A stretch of DNA of 64,000 nt from Kistimonas sp964291485 (GTDB lineage Bacteria > Pseudomonadota > Gammaproteobacteria > Pseudomonadales > Endozoicomonadaceae), in the NCBI GenBank assembly GCA_964291485.2, contig OZ220224.1:744001-808000 (forward strand), read 5' to 3'. Below the pieces are notes generated by a model, which was not told where the DNA came from, made no database searches, and worked only from the letters and a program-made list of their open reading frames with translations. The translations under genes and the position numbers were made by a program. Position 1 is the first letter of the stretch. Every line of letters begins with the position of its first letter. Positions 46,401 through 54,130 of this stretch are shown here, one piece after another.

Positions 46401-49400
46401 GATATAAACGGCAAAAGCATTTCTGTCAGCCAGGGAGGTCTGCTCGGTGAAGTCTTTGATACGGGTGGCGGACTGTTGGGCGACTGGTTTGATGCCTTTG
46501 CCAGCCTGAATAACATTGCCAGTGCAGAGCAATTGATGACGGAACCGGCGGATAGTTTTTTTAAGGCATCAAGCTTTCATTACACAGATCAGGGCCGCCA
46601 CAATCTGGAAGATTTTCTCGGGGCGACCGATTCCCTGAGCCTGCGGGGCGGCGATAAAAAGGCGGAATTAACGACCATGGCCTTTCACTTTCGAGGCTAC
46701 ATTGATCTAACCGTCGGTGATCACGTGTTTGATGTGGGTTCCGATGATGGTTTCCGCTTGAAGATTGATGGACAAATCGTGAGCCAGTACGACGGAAACC
46801 GTCCGTACGGCCAAAACCAGGGAACTTTCACTGCAGTAAAGGCCGGGCTTTATCCCATTGATCTGGTGTACTGGGAAAATGGAGGAGCTGCCCGCCTGAC
46901 GGTTCAGATGGATGGACAGTCACTGGAGACTGACCGGCTTTATGCACTGCCTTTCCCACTGGAACAGCGTGGAGATGTAAGCGATTCTGTTGGTTATATC
47001 GAAGGATTGCCGGATGATCTCTGGTTTAAGATCCGGAACCTGCCTCAGCAGGGTGTACTGGAATACTGGGATGGCAGCGCCTGGGCAGCTGTTACCACGA
47101 CTCAATGGTTCAGTACTGAACGGGTAAAAACGGCAGCTGACGGTTATGACAGCGGGCTGCGTTATCTCCACTCAGGTAAAGATCAACCGGAAAATCTTTC
47201 TGATTCATTTGTCTTTGATGTCAGGGATGATCTGGGCAAACCCGTAACGCCCTTTGAAGTCAGGGATAGTCAGCCACCGCCTTCATCCAGTCATTTGAGT
47301 AACCCGGCCACGGTAACAATCTGGGTGGCGCCCTGGAATGATCCCCCCCTGATTCCTACGACACCGGATGCACCGGATATTAATGGGGAGGATATCTTTG
47401 GGCTGGATGCTACAGCGATCAATCATACCCTGGTGTTGGCAGAAGGGGAGACGGGTGTACTCAGTGCTCAGCAACACCTGCATGCCATTGATTCCGATAA
47501 CAATGAGAACCAGCTCCGCTACAGGCTCAGGAAAACTGTAACGCACGGTCAACTCATGCGCGGCAGTCGTGTGCTTCAGGTGGGTGATGTGTTCACCCAG
47601 GCTGACATCAACCGGGGTTTGATCTCATACAAACATGATGGGAATGAGGGGCATCGCGATCAGTTTCGCTTTGTCGTCAGTGATGGCCTGGCTGAGTCTC
47701 CCCTTGCAACCTTTGCTATCGCTATTACCCCGCGCAATGATTTTGCCACGCTGAATGCACCCAAGCAGGTCGATGGTCGTGGTAGCGCGACGGTTGATCT
47801 CAGAGGGAGAATTCAGGTGGAGGATGTTGATCTTGCCGCTATCGATACCGGCGAAACGGATCAGCTGACACTGTTCCTCCGCCTGACGCTGAAAGGTGAG
47901 AGTGCATTATATGAAGAAGCGAATCTTCATCTGGATAAGCCGACAGGGCTGTTTTTATTCGAGCGAGGGAACGACTCACCTTCCATTGGCATGACGGGTA
48001 CGTTAGCCGATATCCAGGCGGCACTGGGAAGCCTGATTCTCCGCATCGAGGATACTGCGGGTGATCGTGGCGACAAGGATGCCATCCTGCAACTGCATGT
48101 GACGGCCGATGACCGGCTCTACCAGAACGGTGCTCTGGTGCAGCCTGACCAGATGGCGAATGGCGGGCGGGTCAACGAGAATGGTTCGCCGGTCAATGAG
48201 TCGAATAACACAGTCAGTCGGGCTATCGATATTCTGGTGTCCACTGAGAATGATCCGCCAGTGATTACGGCACCGCAACGGATCAGTGCCCGGGAGGATG
48301 AGCCTTTCACTTTTACTGGGGACAGCGCGGTTTCTATCCGTGACCCAGATGCTTTTGGCAGTCCCGTACATGCCACCTTGACGGTGGAACATGGAAAACT
48401 GAAGGTTGAAGGGCATGATGACAGTGCGATCACGTTATCGGATTCACTCACGAAAATTAATCAGCTGCTGGCTAACCTGCAGTACCAGGGCAATCCGGAT
48501 TACAACGGCCCAGACCAACTGACCATTGTTGTTGATGACCAGGGACATCACGGTGATCAGCCGTCAAGGACAGACAGCCAGACTATCGCGATTGATGTCA
48601 TACCGGTCAATGATCCGCCAGTTCTGGCGGTGCCGGGTGTCCAGACACTTGGCGCCAGTACCAGCCTCGTCTTCAGCCCGGCGAATGGCAATCCCATTAC
48701 CGTCGATGAACCGGCAGATAAGCCTTATCCGTCGTTCACTGACCAGATCGAAGTCGCCCTGCAACTTGATGATGCCGGTGGCCAGCTCAGCCTCTCCGCA
48801 TCATCCGGAGTGACGATCACTGATGGCGCTGAAGGTACGGCCGCCATTACCATCCGTGGGACGCTGGCTGGGGTCAATGCCGCATTTAATGGGCTGAGTT
48901 ATACCCCTTCGGCGGCGAACCTGGATCGTACGGTTATTCTTGCTGTTGATGTGGATGATCTGGACAACGGGCAGAACAATCCCCTGCGCGTTGTCTCTGA
49001 TCAGATTCCCATTAATGTCAGCGCTGTCAATGATCCGGCCTGGGTTACGGTGGCAGATGAGAAGGTAACGATCAATGAAGACAGCCCCTGGGGGCCATTA
49101 ACGACAATTACTGTCTTTGATGTGGACGACTTTGGCGGAGAGATGGCACTGACCATCCATGCACCATCAGGTGAACTCAAGGTCGATCCGGCCTATACGG
49201 CGATGGTTACTGAGTCTGCAACTTACCTGGTTACACTCACGGGAACGAAGACTGATATCAACAAGGCATTAACTACACTGCAATACCGGCCAGTCCCCAA
49301 CCTGCATGCAGAACTCAATGTTCGTCTGATCGTCGACGATAAAGGTCATACCGGTTTGCCGGGCAAAGTCGCCAAAGAAACCACGTTTGTTATTGATGTT

Positions 49401-52367
49401 CGCTCTATTAATGATGCTCCTGTTGCCAGTGGTTCTGCTCAGATTCCTGCCGTTCTTGAAGATACACCGGCCGCAAACATTTATGGTTCGTCGCTCACCT
49501 CATTGCTGCAGGGAAATTATGAAGATGTCGTTGATGACTGGGATCCACAGATGGATGCAACGCCTCTGACGTACGTCGCTTTCACAGGCAACCTGTCCAA
49601 TGCACAGCAGGGAACATGGCAGGTGGGGGATGGTGCAGGGCGCTGGCTGGATATTCCTGGGGGGTTGAGTAATCAGCAGGCTTTTCTGGCAAGGTCGGAT
49701 CATCTGCTGCGCTTTGTGCCTGCAACAGATTTCCATGGGGTCCCCGGTCGTCTTGAAGTGCGTCTGGGGGATGGTTCCGTTGCGGATCTTGCCATGAGCA
49801 GTTTCTCCACGGATCTCAAAAATCCTGAAACGATCGGCGGCGTGGGAGGAACCGGGGTCTGGTCTGTTTCGGTGGTTACGATTGATACCCGTGTGATGTC
49901 GTTGAACGACCGACCTTCCGCATCGTCTGGCGCCCGTCTGGCGGCTGTTATTGAAGACCATAAGAATCCACCGGGAGAGCGTGTTGATAACCTCTTCCGC
50001 CCGATCTACAGCGATGACATTGATAATCAGACAGCGATTGCCGGTGGCGAGAAAGCGGATACGCCGATGGGCGGCATTGCGGTTGTGGGGAATGCTGCGA
50101 GCCTGTCAGAAGGGCGCTGGCAGTACACGACAGGCAGCGGTTGGCAGGCTGTCCCGGCAGTGTCTGATCATCAGGCGCTACTCCTGCCGAATGACGCCAA
50201 ACTGCGCTTTCTACCGGCAACGGACTTCAATGGCGAACCTGGCGTGCTTTCCGTTCGGTTATCGGATCAACCGGTGGTATCCGGTAGCAGAGATATTTCT
50301 GGTGCGTTAGGCCCGACAGACCAATGGTCACTGCTGACGACGCTCAAGACTAACGTGATTGCGGTCAACGATGCTCCAGTTTTGACAGGATTTGGCGGCA
50401 CGGTGACGTATACGGAAGGTCGGGATCTTGGGGCTCCGGTCATCCTGGCGCCATCCGGAGCGGTGAGTGATGTGGAGCTCACTCTTCGGGGAGAAGATGA
50501 CTTTGAAAGTGCAACGCTCACGGTGCAGCGGGAGGGCGGCGCCAACCCGCAGGACCGGTTCGGCTTTCGTTTTACGGGTAAGGGACTGGCGTTGTCAGGC
50601 GCAAAGATTGTTGATAGCACCGCAGGCGCTGTGGCTGATATTACCCATAACAGTGGTGGTCGCTTGGCGATTGAGTTTTTGAAGTCGGCCAGCAAGGCGG
50701 TTGTCGATAACGTTATCCAGGGTATCACCTTTGCCAGCACGGACGACTCGCTGGCGGCGGGGATTGAGAAAAATATCGCCATCGATTTTCATTTTGATGA
50801 TGGCAATGATCCCACAGCCCTGCCTCAGGGAACCGGTGTAGGGGAAACGACGGTATCCGTTTCCGTACGGATGGTCGGCACGAATGACCCTCCGATTGCC
50901 CGTGATGATGTCAATCAATGCCGTGCTGATTCGAGGCTGGCTGTTGAGTTCCATGAAGGCGTTCTGGTGAATGACACGGACCCGGATACCGGTGACCAGT
51001 TGACGGTCATCGGTGTGGCGGGGCGGGATATCCATGGACAGGTTGTTACCGTCAGTGCTGGCCGGCTACTCAAAGGTGATAACGGCGGTATTTTCGTGAT
51101 AAACGCTGATGGCAGTTACCAGTTTGATCCGGTCACTGATTTTTCATATTTGGGGAAAGGGGAAAGTGCCGAAACAGCAGTGACCTATACCATCAGTGAC
51201 TCCCTCGGGCTGACCGCACGTGCTACCCTGACCATTACGGTCACGATGGGCGACAGTCCTCCGGATCCACCGCATCCCTTTGGCAAGGTGCATGCAACGG
51301 ATAACCTTGGCACCGTCACCCGGGATAGGATCCTGCAGGCAACAGGCAATGTGATTACTGACGACGATGGGTTTGGTGTGGACATCGGATCAGGAAAACT
51401 GAATGTTTTTGAGGTGAACGATTGTTCGCCCTGTGTCGGCCGCTTTCTTCAGGGTGAGTATGGACTCCTGAAAATTGATCGCTCTGGCGACTATGTGTAT
51501 GAACTGGATAACAGCAGCACCATTGTCCGCTCCATGCTGCCGGGCCAGCGTTATCCGGACTATTTCACCTATACGGTAGGGCTTTCGGTCGGCCACGCTG
51601 TTGTTCGTGACCAGGCAAACCTGACCATCACCGTGATGGTGCCGCAGGATCCGTATATTCCCCCTGAGGAAAAACCTACGCCGGTGACACCCGGTCACCC
51701 GGATCGTGATCACGAGGATCAACTCGGTAAGGAAACGGGCGTTATACCGGGTATTGGCATTACCCTGTTGCGCTTTCCGGAAGATCCCCGGTTAAATCCC
51801 GTCCGCCTGTCTGCGTTACTGCCAGATCAGCTGGTCACAGAACATCTCTACCGATTTGCGATTCCCTCAGGCGCCTTTGAGCATTCGGAGCGCTCTCAGC
51901 AGGTTCGCCTGGAGGCCAGCCTGGCGGACGGATCGGGTTTGCCCGACTATATTCAGTTCGACGCTGAAAACGGAATATTTGTTGTTAATGCAGATGCGGC
52001 GCGAGCACTGAGGGTGGATCACCTCGACATTCTGGTGCGCGGCCGTGATCAAACCGGCAATGAAGCGGCGACAACCTTTGCCATAACGTTCATGCAGCAG
52101 GCAGAAGCGCCAACGACAGTTGACGTGGAAGCGCTGGATGACCTGGAAGCGCCGGCGGCAGGAAACCCCGATGATTCATCGGCAGAGGAGGGTGGCAATA
52201 CCGACGCAGACAAGCAGCCGTTACCGGGGGGCGCCTCATACTTCCCCCCTGCCAGCTCATCGCTTCAGTCAGCGGGGCTGGATCAACAGCTCCAGCAGGT
52301 TGTGGCGACCAAAGGCTTTGTCTTTAAGCGTGACCAGCTTCTGGCACATCTATCTACAGTGGTTTGA
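43476..52367 (+). CDS. Giant LEPR-XLL cadherin-like surface protein 1, with tandem PA14
   Basis: About 2963 residues. The N-terminus bears the LEPR-XLL motif (LLQALEPRILLDAAGLV), found at the start of giant exported proteins; there is no Sec signal. A long array of cadherin-like or CSPG-like beta domains with DxDNDP-type linkers (VNDPPVL, VNDAPVL) follows. A PA14 pair is nested at 45816-47012. Two VCBS-type domains come near 50,880-51,630, then a dystroglycan-like domain (YRFAIPSGAFEHSERSQQVR), a linker with LEAPAAGN and a helix at the C-terminus (GFVFKRDQLLAHL). I see no RTX nonapeptides. Seven cysteines are present, unlike its paralogue. It is likely exported and surface bound through the TolC-like protein encoded next. 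A GTG at 43464 could also start it. Confidence 0.9.
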   Translation: MAMRFLLQALEPRILLDAAGLVTLADTQPSPGEHHDIAHTDTDFRDVADRLLRSVEETAEPEISDAGASSRKMQEDATTPLAIDGISVSHPVAEERLSLTIRISDNNPKVDPGSLDRILTFGDTTDVTVTPGTNAITLAGTSASLNHVLTGMAIQPINHFNGTIALTFQVTDDSGDTSDPLSIDIVVHPVNDPVTISDDIHLSVQEGGSVTFAPNQLGLRDADIDTGNQLLQQMIVRIDSLPLEGRLTFKGSLMVVGTTFSYDQLDKLVYTHNGQDVAAGETDRFRVTVLDGAGTSDTGEVIIDLQPKNQPPAIAVGDNTLFEGQGKDLGLSLQDPEISHADTPGNVKISVTAMSAGLMSEGRLFLDNNGDGVFGGGDTELTIGSTFNADQLDKVAFEHNGGETGGNGELSFTLDVTDAGGGTGEAGKLTASDTIVLDIIPVDDDPVLVVNNPITVTPCSSSRIDRDHLRTDDIDNRPSELVYTLESAPSYGFIVVNIGGTPKEVSVGARFTQQQIDSGDVRYLQTATVSGNVTDTFMFSVRDSTLKAWPNPGEEGGVRHGEGQPIATDNRFTIHIPEPSTEPCEGLLPEDGLEELKPTFPVNNNEGSPKPVMTIEGGDALITRENLNYSMISKDGTEETHPSEVVFTVTRLPPNGQLQVFDGVKWDDVGARLMDEHRCGNERSDIKSYGYFTQQNIDSNCVRFVHDGSEDHVSSLDFSVGDGGPNRASGTLGIGAIPVNDSPVARGGEVTVIEKAGTQTGIVAITDKQIMATDVDGSEDYPVITDVRGQAVAVSQGGLLAEVYDTGATLRKLSDVDTLTYQEPDSFFTATVLAYSDHGKHTLADFLGIEDSHSLFGNPDAQLHTMAFRFTGYIDLKAGDHRFTVGSDDGFVLRVGGRDISQYDGNRPYSQTNKGSGEFHADRDGLYPVELIYWENGGRARLDVELDGQPMNPDTLFKPKATGEPEGQDTYQLLTDINGKSISVSQGGLLGEVFDTGGGLLGDWFDAFASLNNIASAEQLMTEPADSFFKASSFHYTDQGRHNLEDFLGATDSLSLRGGDKKAELTTMAFHFRGYIDLTVGDHVFDVGSDDGFRLKIDGQIVSQYDGNRPYGQNQGTFTAVKAGLYPIDLVYWENGGAARLTVQMDGQSLETDRLYALPFPLEQRGDVSDSVGYIEGLPDDLWFKIRNLPQQGVLEYWDGSAWAAVTTTQWFSTERVKTAADGYDSGLRYLHSGKDQPENLSDSFVFDVRDDLGKPVTPFEVRDSQPPPSSSHLSNPATVTIWVAPWNDPPLIPTTPDAPDINGEDIFGLDATAINHTLVLAEGETGVLSAQQHLHAIDSDNNENQLRYRLRKTVTHGQLMRGSRVLQVGDVFTQADINRGLISYKHDGNEGHRDQFRFVVSDGLAESPLATFAIAITPRNDFATLNAPKQVDGRGSATVDLRGRIQVEDVDLAAIDTGETDQLTLFLRLTLKGESALYEEANLHLDKPTGLFLFERGNDSPSIGMTGTLADIQAALGSLILRIEDTAGDRGDKDAILQLHVTADDRLYQNGALVQPDQMANGGRVNENGSPVNESNNTVSRAIDILVSTENDPPVITAPQRISAREDEPFTFTGDSAVSIRDPDAFGSPVHATLTVEHGKLKVEGHDDSAITLSDSLTKINQLLANLQYQGNPDYNGPDQLTIVVDDQGHHGDQPSRTDSQTIAIDVIPVNDPPVLAVPGVQTLGASTSLVFSPANGNPITVDEPADKPYPSFTDQIEVALQLDDAGGQLSLSASSGVTITDGAEGTAAITIRGTLAGVNAAFNGLSYTPSAANLDRTVILAVDVDDLDNGQNNPLRVVSDQIPINVSAVNDPAWVTVADEKVTINEDSPWGPLTTITVFDVDDFGGEMALTIHAPSGELKVDPAYTAMVTESATYLVTLTGTKTDINKALTTLQYRPVPNLHAELNVRLIVDDKGHTGLPGKVAKETTFVIDVRSINDAPVASGSAQIPAVLEDTPAANIYGSSLTSLLQGNYEDVVDDWDPQMDATPLTYVAFTGNLSNAQQGTWQVGDGAGRWLDIPGGLSNQQAFLARSDHLLRFVPATDFHGVPGRLEVRLGDGSVADLAMSSFSTDLKNPETIGGVGGTGVWSVSVVTIDTRVMSLNDRPSASSGARLAAVIEDHKNPPGERVDNLFRPIYSDDIDNQTAIAGGEKADTPMGGIAVVGNAASLSEGRWQYTTGSGWQAVPAVSDHQALLLPNDAKLRFLPATDFNGEPGVLSVRLSDQPVVSGSRDISGALGPTDQWSLLTTLKTNVIAVNDAPVLTGFGGTVTYTEGRDLGAPVILAPSGAVSDVELTLRGEDDFESATLTVQREGGANPQDRFGFRFTGKGLALSGAKIVDSTAGAVADITHNSGGRLAIEFLKSASKAVVDNVIQGITFASTDDSLAAGIEKNIAIDFHFDDGNDPTALPQGTGVGETTVSVSVRMVGTNDPPIARDDVNQCRADSRLAVEFHEGVLVNDTDPDTGDQLTVIGVAGRDIHGQVVTVSAGRLLKGDNGGIFVINADGSYQFDPVTDFSYLGKGESAETAVTYTISDSLGLTARATLTITVTMGDSPPDPPHPFGKVHATDNLGTVTRDRILQATGNVITDDDGFGVDIGSGKLNVFEVNDCSPCVGRFLQGEYGLLKIDRSGDYVYELDNSSTIVRSMLPGQRYPDYFTYTVGLSVGHAVVRDQANLTITVMVPQDPYIPPEEKPTPVTPGHPDRDHEDQLGKETGVIPGIGITLLRFPEDPRLNPVRLSALLPDQLVTEHLYRFAIPSGAFEHSERSQQVRLEASLADGSGLPDYIQFDAENGIFVVNADAARALRVDHLDILVRGRDQTGNEAATTFAITFMQQAEAPTTVDVEALDDLEAPAAGNPDDSSAEEGGNTDADKQPLPGGASYFPPASSSLQSAGLDQQLQQVVATKGFVFKRDQLLAHLSTVV
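45816..47012 (+). repeat. Tandem PA14-like domains nested in adhesin 1
   Basis: Two copies with a 570-base period: 45858-46351 and 46428-46944. Each starts SQGGLLxEVxDTG and has GSDDGF and Y-x-x-x-L-I/V-YWENGG. PA14 domains bind carbohydrate or glycan in many families. The adjacent sequence on both sides matches one continuous cadherin-like domain of adhesin 2, so the pair was inserted into it. Confidence 0.85.
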
Positions 52368-52412
52368 TTGAGGCTCTGACGAGCCTGACGCTGTAACGGG
52401 AACAGGCAAGCG

Positions 52413-53984
52413 ATGCTTCTGACAAACAAGATGCTCGGCATGGTGATCAGTGCAGGACTGGTTGCCGGTTGCACGGTGGCGCCCACCCCCATACCCCAGG
52501 ATGACCGTACCCGGTCGGCGCAGATTGATCAGGCGTTGATTCATGCCTCCCAGGAGCCGGTCGGTTCCAGCATGAGCCTCAGTGAGGCGATGGCCAGGGC
52601 CTTGAAATACAACCTGGATAACCGCGTCAAACTGATGGAGCAGGCGCTGTCCCAGCGTAATTTTGATCTGGTCAAAATGGATATGCTGCCGGTGTTGGCG
52701 GCATCTGCCGGTTACCTCAACCGGGACAATACGAATGCTTCAACCAGTGTGTCGATTGAAACCGGCAACGTTTCTCTGGAACCTTCCACCTCCCAGGATC
52801 GGGAGCGTAAGGTCGCGGACCTGAAGTTTGCCTGGAATGCCCTGGATTTTGGCGTCAGTTACCTGCGAGCCCAACAGGAAGCGGACCGCTACCTGATTGC
52901 TCGCAATGAGCGACAGAAGGTCATGCTGCGGCTGTTACAGCAGACTCGTGCTACTTACTGGCGGGCGGCTGTCATGCAACAGATGTCAGATAAAATCGAC
53001 AACCTGCTGATCCGTGCCGAACGCTCAGCAGCCAGCCTGCGGCAGGTGCGTCGGGAAAAGCTGAAAATGCCGCTGGGAACCTTACAGAATCTTCGCGGAC
53101 TGCTGGATATCGTCAGTGAACTGGAACAGATGCAGCAGACAGTGAATGCCGCTAACGTCGAGCTGGCGGTACTGGTGAACATGACGCCTGGCTCACGGAT
53201 TACTCTGGATTGCCCGGAAACGTTACCGACATTGCCTGTTGCGCCCTCTGATATGGCGGCCCTTGAGCTGACCGCTTTGGCCAACTCCATGGATTATTCC
53301 AACCAGTTGTACAACGCTCGTATTGATCAGCGTGAGACCCGCAAGGAGTTACTGCGACTCTGGCCAGGGGTGGAGTTTGCCTATACCGGGAACTATGACA
53401 GTAACAGCTATCTGTATCACCAGGGATGGGGGGAGGCCAGTATCCGGGTGTCGTGGAATATTTTCCGGCTGTTGTCACACCGGGATATTGAAGCCCAGGG
53501 AGAGGCCCGGATGCAGTTGACGGACGCTCGTCGTATGGCCGTGAATATGGCTGTTATTGCCCAGGTGCACCTCGCCTGGCAGCATTACCAGAATACCCTC
53601 AACCGTTATCAGCGTGCTGGTGAGTTTTATGGCATTGATCAGGATATCGCGCGCCTGACCGGGCAGGCTATGAGGAGTCAGGCAGCCAGTGATATAGAAC
53701 GGATACAAAGTGAAGCCCGTGCACTGCGTTCTTCCATGAATCGTCTGCTGGCGTATGCCGAGGCGCAGGATGCCTGGGGGGCTATGTTGTTCAGCCTTAA
53801 CCTGGATCCAGTACCGCAGAATTACCAGCAATGGTCAGTGGCGGATATCAGCCATGCCCTGGATACAACCTATGCCCATTGGGAATCTGGCGCCATACCT
53901 ACCGTGCAAACGATCGCCCAGAATGAGCCTGCCACAGGCCCGGTGGCGACAGATAAGAAAACGCCGTTGTTTAGAAAACGGTGA
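52413..53984 (+). CDS. TolC-like outer-membrane factor lipoprotein 1
   Basis: The 523-residue protein has a lipoprotein signal with Cys20 in LVAGC and then the OEP family: two repeats of helical hairpins (ARALKYNLDNRVKLMEQALS; LRQVRREKLKMPLGTLQNLR) and outer-strand segments (GVEFAYTGNYDSNSYLY). It probably forms a trimeric channel across the outer membrane and helps export the adhesin before it. It starts 45 bases after adhesin 1. It has no adjacent ABC transporter or membrane-fusion partner in this window. Confidence 0.9.
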   Translation: MLLTNKMLGMVISAGLVAGCTVAPTPIPQDDRTRSAQIDQALIHASQEPVGSSMSLSEAMARALKYNLDNRVKLMEQALSQRNFDLVKMDMLPVLAASAGYLNRDNTNASTSVSIETGNVSLEPSTSQDRERKVADLKFAWNALDFGVSYLRAQQEADRYLIARNERQKVMLRLLQQTRATYWRAAVMQQMSDKIDNLLIRAERSAASLRQVRREKLKMPLGTLQNLRGLLDIVSELEQMQQTVNAANVELAVLVNMTPGSRITLDCPETLPTLPVAPSDMAALELTALANSMDYSNQLYNARIDQRETRKELLRLWPGVEFAYTGNYDSNSYLYHQGWGEASIRVSWNIFRLLSHRDIEAQGEARMQLTDARRMAVNMAVIAQVHLAWQHYQNTLNRYQRAGEFYGIDQDIARLTGQAMRSQAASDIERIQSEARALRSSMNRLLAYAEAQDAWGAMLFSLNLDPVPQNYQQWSVADISHALDTTYAHWESGAIPTVQTIAQNEPATGPVATDKKTPLFRKR

Positions 53985-54064
53985 TAAAACTTCTGGGCAA
54001 GCAGAATAACAATCCAGCCTCAAGGGTTATCGAACAAGAGTGCACACAAAGTGTACGAATGCTC

Positions 54065-54094
54065 TTTACACTTTCTTGACCGTTTGTATAGAAT
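54065..54094 (+). promoter_or_regulatory. Candidate sigma-70 promoter before adhesin 2
   Basis: TTTACA at 54065-54070 and TAGAAT at 54089-54094 (18 bases between) or TATAGA at 54087-54092 (16 bases). The start of adhesin 2 is at 54131. It is a reasonable but unproven match, and suggests the second cassette is transcribed by itself. Confidence 0.35.
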
Positions 54095-54130
54095 TTGCCC
54101 TGAAAAAATAATACAAGCCAGGTGTGAAAC

